Source of the DNA: Colias croceus
Lineage: Eukaryota > Arthropoda > Insecta > Lepidoptera > Pieridae
DNA length: 64,000 nt
Direction: 5' to 3'
Assembly (NCBI RefSeq): GCF_905220415.1
Contig: NC_059545.1
Location: 3,110,001 to 3,174,000 of the forward strand
Position 1 is the first letter of the stretch; every line of letters begins with the position of its first letter. Shown piece after piece: positions 12,392-22,800 of this stretch. Below the pieces are notes generated by a model, which was not told the origin of the DNA, ran no database searches, and saw only the letters and a program-made list of their open reading frames with translations. A program made the position numbers and the translations under genes.

Positions 12392-13508
12392 CAGTGCCGG
12401 ATTAGCCACGTAGCAAGAGTAGCAAATGCTACGGGCCCCGCGACTCGGGGGGCCCCGCGGTCTAATACCTGTCTGACCGTAAAAAAATATCAATTTATAG
12501 TACACGTACCTACCACGAGAAACGTTGGTATCAAAATCTACAACAATTTAAAATTTTACCACGTTTCTACAATTGAGCGCTGGCTACACCAAAAGTTGTG
12601 TTGTACATACTGCTTGCACTGCGCTACACGCAAGTTGGTAGCACGGCAAAACTAACAGGGGAATCCCCTGATATTGTCATCGAACGAGCTAGTCGTAACA
12701 ATAGAATTCCTCACAATATTAAAGAGTTTAGTAGTTCTAAATTTAAAACTTATATAAAAAATGTATTAGTTCAGAGAGCGTACTACAGTATTCAGGAATA
12801 TATGGACGATAAAAACCCATGGAGGGTTGTCGCGTAAAAACCACAAGACAGTTCATTGGCATATTATGATATATTATGTAGTTAGATATAAGTTTCATAT
12901 ATTGTAATATTTACATGATGTTAAAAGAGCAACTATGGAGTTTCTTGCCGATTCTTCTCCATAGATACTGCTTTCCGAATCGGTGGTAAATGTTAAAAAT
13001 ACTTAAGTACCTATGTAATGACGATTCGAAAGTGCTACTAAATAGTAGTCTAATTGAATAAATGAATGTTTGAGTTTGAGTTTGAGTTTTAACAACCCGA
13101 TCAAATAAAATAGGATTCTATCGACTATCAAACTCTAAGCAAATATTTATATTAAAATTAAAATTAAACCCTGACAGCTAATTTATGAGAACGTCACTAA
13201 CACCACTACCATAATAATTCAGATGATTGCAATGTCACCTCATAAATCAAAATCGGTTCTGCGGTTTATACTGCAGGGCGTGCCAAAGAAATATTATACA
13301 TAGATACACTCGAAAAACATAACCCTCTTTCTTCCGTAGTCGGGGAAAATTTTGGGAAAATTTTCAATATCTGGTAACATAACACCCACACAGAAGCACC
13401 GTGTACGTACAGTTTTATTTAATACCCTTTAACTTGAGAAACTATAGCAAACGAAGGGCCTCTTGATAGAATTTGCTACAGGCCCCGCACAGGCTTAATC
13501 CGGCACTG
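12392..13508. mobile_element. hAT-like element inserted in the hAT transposase
   Basis: The ends are CAGTGCCGGATTA and its exact complement (TAATCCGGCACTG, 13496-13508). The exact 8-bp target duplication GATGTAAA lies at 12384-12391 and 13509-13516. At 1117 bp with no transposase it is non-autonomous. Subterminal GGGCCCCGCGACTCGGGGGG is palindromic. It carries a non-LTR retrotransposon tail inside. Insertion split the transposase codon frame, so it post-dates the outer element. Confidence 0.9.
12598..13088 (+). pseudogene. 3' end of a non-LTR retrotransposon
   Basis: A short open frame ends KNVLVQRAYYSIQEYMDDKN at 12837. This matches in style the C-terminal tail of moth non-LTR reverse transcriptases (IP.NI......FK..LK..L...AYYS..EY). 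The 3' UTR finishes AATAAATGAATG followed by (TTTGAG)n at about 13067-13088, a microsatellite-type tail. The upstream polymerase domain is missing (5' truncation). The left boundary is uncertain. It sits wholly within the inner hAT-like element, a third nesting level. Confidence 0.6.
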
Positions 13509-13726
13509 GATGTAAAGGGCAACATTCTTAAGTTCTGGGAACAAAAAAAAAGTTGTTTTTCCTGGGTTTGCCGAATTAGCGCGATCGCTTCTATCTATCC
13601 CAGCTTCAAGCACGCCAAGTAAAAGGGTTTTTTCTGTAGCTGGGCTAGTCTTAACTGCGAAGAGATCGCGTCTAAATCCTGCAAAAGTTAACAAAATTAT
13701 TTTTATCCATGATAATTATAAACATG

Positions 13727-14660
13727 ATTTGTTACAAATCAGTAACATTCATTGCTATGCAGACGACAGTAGGGGGGATGCTCTTTATCCCGGCCGTGCA
13801 AACACCTCAAAGGAAAGCCTCAATGAGAGTGGAAACAAACTTGTGCCTGAAGTCGAGTCTTCTCTCCAAGAAGTCTCGGATTGAGGCGAACTTAATCGAG
13901 TTCAATCCCCTAAAGACACAGGTTTGCGCGTTCACCGCTAAAAAGACCTTAGTATATCGCCGAAAATCGGAATCCTCGGAGTTGAAATCTCGAGTGACGT
14001 TCAATTCCGCAGTCATTTGGAAGCGAAGGCTAAATTAGCCTCGAAAAAACTTGGTGTGCTCAGTAGATCGAGATAGTACTTCAAGCCGGCCCACCGACTT
14101 CAGCTGTACAAGGCTCAGGTGCGACCGCATATGGGGAACTGTTCTCATCTCTGGGCCGGAGCCCCACAGTATCAACTCCTTCCTCTTGACCGCATCCAAC
14201 GTCGAGCAGCTCGAATTGTCGATGACCGTAGGCTTTCCGATAGGCTCGACCCACTGTCAGTGCGGAGAGACGTTGCGTCTCTCTGTATACTGTACAGAAT
14301 CTACTATGGGGAGTGCTCTGAGGAATTGTTCCACCTTTTACCAGCCGCACAGTTCCACCACCGGACCACACGCCGTAAAAACCAGTTCCATCCGCACCAT
14401 CTGGATGGTTGGCGCTCCACCACTGTCCGCTTCACCCGCAACTTCCTTCCGCGTACGGTGAAACTATGGAACGATTTGCCACCTGCGGTGTTCCCGAACA
14501 ACTACGACATTGGGGCCTTCAAGAAAAGAGCTTATTTGTCCATAAAAGGCCGGCAAAGCACCTGTAACACTCCTAGTGTTACAAGTGTTTATGGACGGTG
14601 GTGACCACTTAACATCAGGTGGCCCACCTGCTCCTTTACTTGCTCTGACATAAAAAAAAA
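13727..14660 (+). pseudogene. Degraded Jockey/CR1-type reverse transcriptase fragment
   Basis: The polymerase motif YADDS is at about 13756. After frameshifts the thumb/C-terminal region follows in one frame (about 14101-14604) with RIQRRAARIVDD, DVASLCILYRIYYGECSEEL and FLPRTVKLWNDLPPAVF, a signature of a moth non-LTR family. The 3' UTR (GGTGACCACTTAACATCAGG) leads to a short A tract at 14652-14660. Only motif C onward is present; several indels break the frame. It inserted next to the hAT transposase end and is dead. Confidence 0.85.
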
Positions 14661-14689
14661 CATTGCCAATAAAATTATTGGCAATGTTT
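14658..14689. repeat. Perfect palindrome, 15-bp arms, 2-base loop
   Basis: AAACATTGCCAATAA, loop AA, then the exact reverse complement, directly at the poly(A) end of the reverse-transcriptase fragment. An 18-bp inverted repeat at 13708-13725 and 14684-14701 overlaps its right arm, so both structures meet at this junction. Confidence 0.9.
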
Positions 14690-14906
14690 ATAATTATCAT
14701 GTTCATCACTAAATAGTTAAGCTACTTGATTTTAATAAAAATAATTTTTTTATTAAACTTAAAGAGAGATTTTTCTACTGCCCGCCCACCCCCTAATAAC
14801 TTTAAAAATAACTAGCCCACGCCGGCGACGCCGCGCCGCGCCGGGTGCCGCACCCGGCGCGCCGCCGCTGGGCTTTTGGACTGCAGCGCGGACCTCTAAC
14901 ACGTGT

Positions 14907-15264
14907 GAGGCCCTCACGGCAGATCGGGGCGGTCTGACGCGAAGTGGGGACAGCGTTGTCACTGTATCGCTCTAGCCACGCTGGTCAACACTTACTTATT
15001 CGTTAGTTCAGTTTTGTATTAAGACCGCTGCGCGCTGTGACAACCAACCCGTGAGACAACCAAACCCGGTCTCCCCTACTATCCCGTGAGACCGAACCTT
15101 CACTGAGAGGGTATGACGTCACACAGCTGATCGCAAACGGCATATTGTACTATCCCGTGAGACCGAAACCCTCACTGAGAGGGAATTTCGTCTCACTACT
15201 GATCACGACAGTCATATTTTATCTCGAGAATCTGAAACTTTACTCAATCAGATTACAGATCATT
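14907..15264. repeat. GC-rich block and ~71-bp tandem repeat
   Basis: TACTATCCCGTGAGACCGAA occurs at 15077 and 15148 (period 71) with the shared continuation CACTGAGAGGG. A third, decayed unit may start near 15218. The preceding 14907-15060 is GC-rich unique sequence. It may be the 5' part of the Helitron whose Rep fragment follows at 15265, but no 5' TC end was identified. Confidence 0.6.
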
Positions 15265-15640
15265 TTCTGTATAGGCGATATTAACGTAGTATGTTCTTTT
15301 TGTAATGCTTTAAAGTGTAGTAAGGCGAGTCGGCTTTCGTTTGAAGATACACCGGAACCTTTCACAAAATCACTACTTTTAGAGGAACATACTGTGCAAT
15401 TAGCGTTTAGCTACTATTATGTATTCTGTGGTGCAATGTAAACTGTTATTAGACAATATTCGCTCTTATAGTAGTGCGTTTCAAATGATCCTTTGGTGCT
15501 CAATAATTATCAGAAGATCCGTTCATGCTTACTTTTAAGATACAAGGTCAAGTTTACCATTTGATAGGATCCCTTTTGCCTGAAGGCCAAGCTAAGTTTG
15601 TTTTTAAATATATTTTGTATTCGACTACAACGAATAGTGG
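15265..15640 (+). pseudogene. Helitron Rep/helicase N-terminal remnant
   Basis: Conceptual translation gives, in order, VCSFCNALK, TPEPFTKSLLLEE, NIRSYSSAFQM, FGAQ, then LTFKIQGQVYHLIGSLLP. This is the order and spacing seen at the start of insect Helitron Rep/helicase proteins (CxxCGA.KF, PPEPL..LL, NIR.YN..F, PTF.I.GQ.YH.IGSLLP). Frame is lost between AFQM and FGA (small deletion) and a TAA follows FGAQ, so it is dead. The rolling-circle HUH nuclease and helicase parts are absent. The Helitron-like 3' end at 16266 on the same strand may be its terminus. Confidence 0.75.
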
Positions 15641-16189
15641 AATAAAGGAAATCAATATATTTTCTCAAATTTAAAACTGAACTCATTTCACAATTTTAGA
15701 ACAGGTTAATTCGTATGTATGCAGTTTTAAATCGACATTAGAAGCTTTTCCTCAAGGTGGTGATATCGGCACTCAGGAACTCCCTGGACGTGTTATAACG
15801 CCCAGGCCACAGTATTACAATTTTTCCTACAGTAGGGCGACGAATGTATTTTCGCATAGCAACGGAGGGGAACTCGCGGGGGGTCAAGTGACGCGGGCCA
15901 CGTACAACAAACATGCTTAGTTTGTGGTATCGAGCGCGAAAGATAGTCATCGTGTTTTTAGTAAAGTTACTATGTAAACTAACGTAATTTAATACTTAGG
16001 TACATATTCTATAATGGTGTGCTCAAACTGTTAATCTACATTTAATTTAGATTATTATTTGATACTAAGTAATGTAGAATTTAAACCACATTCATGTTTT
16101 CTTCAGATTTTAAGATTTTCTTATCAAAGTGTTCAATTTTAATGTAGTTAAATTTTATAAGAGACAATAATTAAGAAAATTTTAAAATA
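15641..16189. other. Unassigned DNA between Helitron remnant and its likely 3' end
   Basis: Contains a GC-richer block at about 15760-15960 with no recognisable domain on either strand; the rest is AT-rich. Probably decayed Helitron or cargo. Confidence 0.35.
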
Positions 16190-16266
16190 AAGTGTCACGT
16201 ATTTTTTTTAAACGACGAATGACGAAAAACGACCTAATCGCGGACGAAGTCGCGGGCAACAGCTAG
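16190..16266 (+). repeat. Helitron-like 3' terminus
   Basis: Ends with hairpin CGCGGACGAAGTCGCG, then GGCAACAG and CTAG|T at 16263-16266. The architecture is the same as the 3' ends at 3417, 10320 and 41377. Confidence 0.65.
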
Positions 16267-16329
16267 TTATATATAAAAATTCATTTATTTGTTTTATACT
16301 TCACTGTATTTAGAGATATTACACTATTT

Positions 16330-16372
16330 TTCTGTTCAAAACCTTTAAAGCTTTTATAGCTTTTGAACAGAA
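16330..16372. repeat. Hairpin, 12-bp arms
   Basis: TTCTGTTCAAAA (16330-16341) and its exact complement (16361-16372) around a 19-base loop. Confidence 0.7.
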
Positions 16373-16754
16373 TTATGATCCGTGTCGTGGTCAATGTTGT
16401 TAAATTAAATTATACTTAGTAAATTGTTTAAATTAATTTTCGTATGCGGCTAGTTTAACTACAAATTGAATGGTAATCTGTATGCAATCGTAACTGCGTC
16501 GAATTTATTTCACGTAATTAAATGTCATGGGATTCGTTTGATGTATGCCGCTTTATATTAAGTTTTGTTAGCATGCATATTGCAATTTGCTATAGTTGTT
16601 CATTAAATGTTCACGCATCATTTATGTGAATTATTTGAATGATTGTTAAGTAATTTTTATGGCTTTAAGTAGTTGTTAATTTGGATATCAAGTCATCAAT
16701 ACCTCAAATATTGTTTTTATCAGGCATATAAAATTTTGCGCTTTAATACCTCAT

Positions 16755-16905
16755 TATAGAAAGAAAAGAAAGAAAACGTTTATTCAATGGCTCCTACAAA
16801 CTTATATGGTATTAAATTACAATTATAATTAGAAAACACTACTTACATGGTAGTTATTAAAAATATATTATACACTTATTCATCTACGAATAAACCTATA
16901 GGTAT
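16755..16905 (-). repeat. Non-LTR retrotransposon 3' end with (TTTCT)n tail
   Basis: On the minus strand the sequence runs GTAGGAGCCATTGAATAAAC into TTTTCTTTCTTTTCTTTC-like repeats ending at about 16757. A polyadenylation-like AATAAA followed by a simple-repeat tail is typical of a 5'-truncated LINE. The 5' limit is uncertain and no ORF is left. Confidence 0.5.
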
Positions 16906-17989
16906 AAAAAGGATGAAAACGAATTTTTTACGTTTGAAAACTAATAAACTGAACAATTTTGTTCCATAATACATAACAAATTTTTACTTGTCTTTAATCG
17001 AATCTGGAACCTGTTGCATAGTTAAAGAGGCAGTCATAGACTACATCGGGTACTTAATAGGTGGTCGGCGTTCGCTTATCTAAAAGTAACACGTAAACTC
17101 GTCGATCGCCTCGTAAAAATACAATTTCCATATAATATCTACGTACGATATAAAATAAATTAAATGTACAATGTAGAGGTAGGTAGAGTAATAAATAGTG
17201 GCACAAGTTGCGCGGGCAACTTCATCGCGCGAGATCAAAGGTACCCGAAGCGTTTAAGCGACGCATCATTTTATCCATTCATTTTACTGGCAACTGTCGG
17301 CCACTCACTTATCGCCCAGGGAATACGTAATGTCCAAGGAAATTGCATCGTGAGTCCCGTTTGCCCTATAAACAAAACGGTGCGGCATGTGATCATTACG
17401 CGTCAAAGCTTTTTATGATCGTGGGTCAGTTTTGTTGTAGTTAACCAGTTTTGTAGTGTGGTGGCAGTTACATCTGACACATTCAATATAGATTACTAAA
17501 TAGTTACTACGTATTACGTAATTGCAGTGGCAATGCTAGCGAACTTATTTTTATTTGAGTTCATGCGGTGCTTGTTCCATATTATGTGATTTTATGCAAC
17601 AAAAACTTAGTTATCAAAATTATCTGCATCCAAATACTAAAAGTATGTTTTTGTTATTTATGGCTGTTGACTAGGCTGAGAGGTGAAAGTTTTCGTTGTC
17701 TTCATTGTTTCGGTAGGTACACGAAATAGCTGGTAGTAAGCTTATTTCTAGATGAGTCCGCAGAATTAACTATGATCGGTGATTGAAACTAGCGAACTCC
17801 CGACCTACAGTCACTACTGTTCCACATAGTGGACTGTAGATTATTGTGTCGTTTCACAAATTGTCCGCTCCATAGCCTCCGGTGGCAACGGTACAGGCTG
17901 CGTGACCGTGCCTCCAGCTGCTAATGGTCATAGGAATATGATGGTCCACGTCATGATAGTAGAGAATTATGCTTGTCTCGCGGCGGTAA
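16906..17989. other. Non-coding stretch
   Basis: No exon can be supported; the 84-codon open frame at 17164-17418 has no family features. Mostly single-copy sequence. Confidence 0.4.
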
Positions 17990-18155
17990 GCTGTTGACTT
18001 GTGTTGTGGGTTGTACATAATGGAACAATTTTACAGGGCCTTGGTGGTTTGATTTGTGTTGTGTGTTGTACCGATTATTGGTCTAATCTAATAGAACAAT
18101 TTTACAGGGTCTTAATGAATTGACTTGTGTTGTGTGTTGTACAGGTCCTAGATGG
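17990..18155. repeat. Imperfect tandem repeat
   Basis: A GA(C/T)TTGTGTTGTG(T/G)GTTGTAC block occurs at 17996, 18051 and 18122. GAACAATTTTACAGGG occurs at 18023 and 18093. Periods of 55 and 71 show unequal units. Confidence 0.75.
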
Positions 18156-19881
18156 TTTAGGGAGTTGAATTTAAAAGTAATGGAGTTGTTATGGTCTGGT
18201 GCCTATTTGGTATATACCTAAGTGTGTTTGTGCCTTTCGTAAATATAAATTTGTGGAACTTTTTTTTTATTCAAGTTACAAACCCTCTGCTTTCATGGGC
18301 ATGGTATTACTAGTATACTCAAATATACAAATACAAATATATTATTAATATACTCAGTTAAATACCGCACAAAAGTCTTTGCTTAGAATTTGTGCACACA
18401 GCACATTTAGTCAATTAACACTTACTTGATTAAAATCTATTTTCACATATTGCTTGATTTATGGGAAAACAACCATATAAGAAAATAACCTACCCCACAA
18501 TCCTGTACGATGCTCTTGGCAAAAGTAAATAATAGCGAACTAATGAAACGCAAACATAATTCAAATTCTAACTACATTTCACGAGAGCAATATTTATACG
18601 GCTTCACTTACACCGACGCGTAATACCTATTTCCTATCACGCAGCGGCGTGCTCGTATATTCGCAGTTGGATATCTTATTACGAGATATCTGCGCTAATA
18701 CGAGCCGTATTTATTGGATTGAGCCGTGAGACCCTCGCGGTAGCTGGCCACTAGCATGAGTTTGGATTACGGTGGCAGGGTAGGAATTAAAAAAATATGG
18801 CTGGGGTTTTATAGTGGGTTAATAGGACTAGGAGTGGATGAACTTTTTGAAAATATCGTAATTCATAGTTTAGCATTGATAGCATTATGATTAAAAGCGT
18901 AGATGTGATCTAATTTTGTGGAATAACTGAAGTGTCCGCAATTATCCCGAAACACATAATAGGCTGCGTTATAACAAAAAATAAGAAACAAAACACTTAT
19001 AAATACCCTATCAGATTCCTAAATAATATAAAGGGTTAAGTCCAGTGAGAATTTGGAACATAAATAAACAACACACAATGATCCAATATCATTTTTATTA
19101 GGCTATATAACATTGATTGCATCTGGCCTTTAATTCCATAATAGTTTATTGAGCATTTGATTGCTTTGGCATAATATGCAGGAATGTCGCTTTTATGAAC
19201 AATCTAAATTCCGATATAACATCTGTTTGTTTTATACCGCTTTTTATGGGTGCAATTTGCTTGACTGTGTTATGATTATTTTTATAATAAAACGGGCAAT
19301 GAATGACTAAAAATAAGAATGAAACTGGAAGAAGTTATGTTTTTAACACTTTGGTGTATCGTCGAGAAAAAATATGTTAAGGTGAAATGAGACCCAAAAC
19401 AGACGTTTCGAGCTCACGGAGAATTAATTTTTTTCTTCAAAAACTACCAATTTGATTTTTTTTATTTATGGATTTATTTAATTGAAGAGTTTGTCTAGTG
19501 ACGTGCGGGAACCGAAACACGATTGAAAAAATTTGCCTCGATAGAAAAACGTTGTGAAGTTTCCTAAAAATTAAACGGTGAATCAATTTCATTTGGACAA
19601 TAGTAAAGTAATATCAATGAAACTTTATCCACATCCACTTCCATTCAATTCTTGAGAGACGTGCGGGATTAGATTTTACAATGAATACATCAGTAATTAA
19701 AAAAAAATATATTTATAAATTATGAGTACAAAATTGCGCGTAGGCCGGTCGCTTCCGCCGTTCTGCCTCCTGTTAGTCGACGCCAGCGCGTCTTAGAGAG
19801 CAGACCTGTACAACTTTTTCGCGCGTTGCCGTTGTCTACTTACGTGATTTAGTGTTAGTGGTACTGAAGTTTCACGTAAAT
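18156..19881. other. Non-coding stretch upstream of the transposase gene
   Basis: Holds an imperfect palindrome at 18651-18705 with arms sharing GCTCGTAT, CGCA and GATATCT. From about 19500 it leads into the 5' flank of the four-exon gene. There, ACGTGCGGGA occurs twice (about 19501 and 19650), and a GC-rich segment at 19730-19830 probably contains the promoter and 5' UTR. No TATA box or clear initiator could be fixed. Confidence 0.4.
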
Positions 19882-22800
19882 ATGGTGAATAAAAAAAACT
19901 CTGGGAAGAAAATGTCACGATTGCAGTTCAAGAAAAATAAGTTAGTGAACCTAAATAGGTAAGTTCATCATGCTAATTCATAATTATTTTGCCTTTTGGT
20001 CTAATTACCAATATTTTTTATTTTCATGCACTCCATGTTTATTTTTATTTATAATAAGTAAAATTTTATATATTTTTTGAGATAACTGCCAATAATTTTA
20101 CTACCTATAATTTGTGTATATATGTATACAAGTCTAAATTTTGCAATGCAAAAACCAAAATTTTATAATTTTATTCACTCCATCTTTTTTTTTATATTCT
20201 AGAATAAGTAATGTTTTACTGTTTGAGATTTCAACCTCCAACAACTCTTTACTTGATTCTTTTGATTTGAAATGGCGTGAAAGGATGCGGGTTCGAGTCC
20301 CGCCTCGTGATCGATTTTTTTCTATTCTTTATAAATTTATATTTATAAAGCATTTGAATGCCATAAAAACAAAAACATCAAATTCAATGTTTTACATATT
20401 GTTTGAGATTTCAACCTCCAACAATTTTTTTACTAGATACTTTTGATTTGTGTACCTATATGATGATGTTTACAAGTCTAAATGTTGCAATGCAAATGTT
20501 TTATTTATAATAAGTAATAGGTAATGTTTTAGTTATTGAGATTTCAACTTCCAATAATTTTATTACTAGGTATACATATTTATGATTTGTGTACATATGT
20601 TTATAAGTCTAAATTTTGCAAAGCAAAAACCTAAATTTTACAAATCTACTCCGTCTTTATTTTTATTTATCTACACTAATATTATAAAGAGGAAAACTTT
20701 GTTTGTTTGATTGTAATGAATAGGCTCATAAACTACTGGACCGATTTTGATGAAATTTGGCACAGAAAATCTTTAGACCCTGAGAAAGAACATAGGCTTT
20801 TTATTGCGAAATATGTACCACGGACGAAGCCGGGGACGAGGATGGTTTTTATGTAGAGAAAACGTAAATATGTACCTACCACGGGGGAGGCCGGGGCGGA
20901 CCGATAGTTTATAATAAAAGTAATGTTTGAGTTATGTTTTGAGATTTCAACTACTAATAATTTTATTACTACATACTTATGACCTGTTTACAAGTCTAAA
21001 TTTTTCAATGCAATACCAACTAACTTTAGGCACTCGTCTTTATTTTTATTTGAAATATTTAATACATCCAGAAATTTTATTACTAGGTACTTCTAATTTT
21101 TGTATACAATATGTTTATTTTTATTGAAGATCGAAGGCGAACCAGAATGAAGAACCAGCTGAGCAGCCTGCAAGTCAGGATGTACCACGATTAGCAGAAA
21201 CATATATGGAACTTCAAACAGTTTCACACAATACTATAGGGTAAGTTTATATATTTTATATTTATTATCACAGACAATATTGCTCCAGTACTGTGGGTGC
21301 GTTTACACATATATTTACCGGTTACACATATTATGTATTAGAATTTTCATATAAAGAACACCCAAACCTGTAACAATGATAATATTATGTAGGTCAAACA
21401 CACAGACAGCTCTGTTTGGCGAAACACGAAAACTAAAATTATTTATAAAATATAAAAAATAATTTTGTTAGAACGATTGCTATGTATAATGCCAACAATC
21501 GACTTTATTAGGGCTAGAACAATAAAACGACAAACTAACGTACACAGCTACGCAATTTTTACAAATTTTGATAAAAGTACATTTTATTATCATTGTGGTC
21601 AACCATAAAAATTAATTCGCAAACAAAAGACCTATCTTCTTAGAAAGATTGCTATTATGTTGCCGACGATCGACTTTATTAGGGCTAGAACAATAAAACG
21701 ACAAACCAACGTACACAGCTGCGCAATTTTTACAAATTTTGATAAAAGTACATTTTATTATCATTGTGGTCATCCATAAAAATTAATTCGCAAACAAAAG
21801 ACCTATCTTCTTAGAAAGATTGCTATTATGTTGCCGACGATCGACTTTATTAGGGCTAGAACAATAAAACGACAAACCAACGTACACAGCTGCGCAATTT
21901 TTACAAATTTTGATAAAAGTACATTTTATTATCATTGTGGTCAACCATAAAAATTAATTCGCAAACAAAAGACCTATCTTCTTAGAAAGATTGCTATTAT
22001 GTTGCCGACGATCGACTTTATTAGGGCTAGAACAATAAAACGACAAACCAACGTACACAGCTGCGCAATTTTTACAAATTTTGATAAAAGTACATTTTAT
22101 TATCATTGTGGTCAACCATAAAAATTAATTCGCAAACAAAAGACCTATCTTCTTAGAAAGATTGCTATTATGTTGCCGACGATCGACTTTATTAGGGCTA
22201 GAACAATAAAACGACAAACCAACGTACACAGCTGCGCAATTTTTACAAATTTTGATAAAAGTACATTTTATTATCATTGTGGTCAACCATAAAAATTAAT
22301 TCGCAAACAAAAGACCTATCTTCTTAGAAAGATTGCTATTATGTTGCCGACGATCGACTTTATTAGGGCTAGAACAATAAAACGACAAACCAACGTACAC
22401 AGCTGCGCAATTTTTACAAATTTTGATAAAAGTACATTTTATTATCATTGTGGTCAACCATAAAAATTAATTCGCAAACAAAAGACCTATCTTCTTAGAA
22501 AGATTGCTATTATGTTGCCGACGATCGACTTTATTAGGGCTAGAACAATAAAACGATAAACCAACGTACACAGCTGTGCAATTTTTACAAATTTTGATAA
22601 AAGTACATTTTATTATCATTGTGGTCAACTTATGATTGTTTCAGCATATCAAAAAACGACACTATCGTATCAAGCGAACCTAGTTCATCGCAAGAGCCTG
22701 AAATATCTGATTTGGCATTAGTGAACTTTCAGTCATCTTCAATCACCACATCTACATTTATTACTGAGTAAGTGTAACTTTTATTGAAGTTTCTTTTTGT

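Larger units (their letters stand above)
12249..13725 (+). pseudogene. hAT transposase C-terminal remnant, interrupted
   Basis: Two segments, 12249-12391 and 13517 to about 13725, join in frame once the insertion and one duplicated 8-mer (GATGTAAA) are removed. The joined frame reads ...FATANPSDLGDVK then GNILKFWEQKK. It contains LLSIPASSTPSKRVFSVAGL and LTAKRSRLNPAKVNKIIFIH, the hAT C-terminal dimerisation region (the PASS..SER-like/FS.AG and R..L.P..V motifs). The zinc-finger N-terminus and most of the catalytic core are absent, so this is an internally deleted copy even without the insertion. It encoded a cut-and-paste transposase in the nucleus. Confidence 0.85.
12095..14898 (+). mobile_element. 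hAT-superfamily transposon (outer element of a nest)
   Basis: The terminal inverted repeat TAGAGGTCCGCGC is exact at both ends (12095-12107 and 14886-14898). It is flanked by an exact 8-bp target duplication ACACGTGT (12087-12094 and 14899-14906). Both termini continue into very GC-rich (CGCCGCCG-like) subterminal DNA. An 8-bp duplication and the hAT transposase remnant inside agree on the superfamily. The element is non-functional: the 5' part of the transposase is missing and it contains a second hAT-like insertion (12392-13508) and a degraded reverse transcriptase (about 13727-14660). Confidence 0.9.
19985..21129. repeat. Diverged repeat units filling intron 1
   Basis: Blocks GAGATTTCAAC(C/T)(T/A)CCAA, ATAATAAGTAATGTTT, CAAGTCTAAATTTTGCAATG and TTTATTACTA(G/C) recur in order, with GAGAT at about 20080, 20224, 20405, 20540 and 20941. 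Spacing is 135-180 bp once the inserted Helitron-like element is removed. This is an old tandem array. Confidence 0.7.

Noticed and set aside
13807..14709. Minus-strand ORFs at 13.8-14.7 kb
   Set aside because: They are antisense shadows of the degraded reverse transcriptase on the plus strand.
15738..15950. Minus-strand 70-codon ORF in a GC-rich block
   Set aside because: No family features or splice context; it lies inside the decayed Helitron region.
21434..22630. Alpha-satellite or CRISPR-like array because of the 171-bp regular units
   Set aside because: The sequence is unrelated to primate alpha satellite; there are no spacers, so it is a plain tandem repeat.
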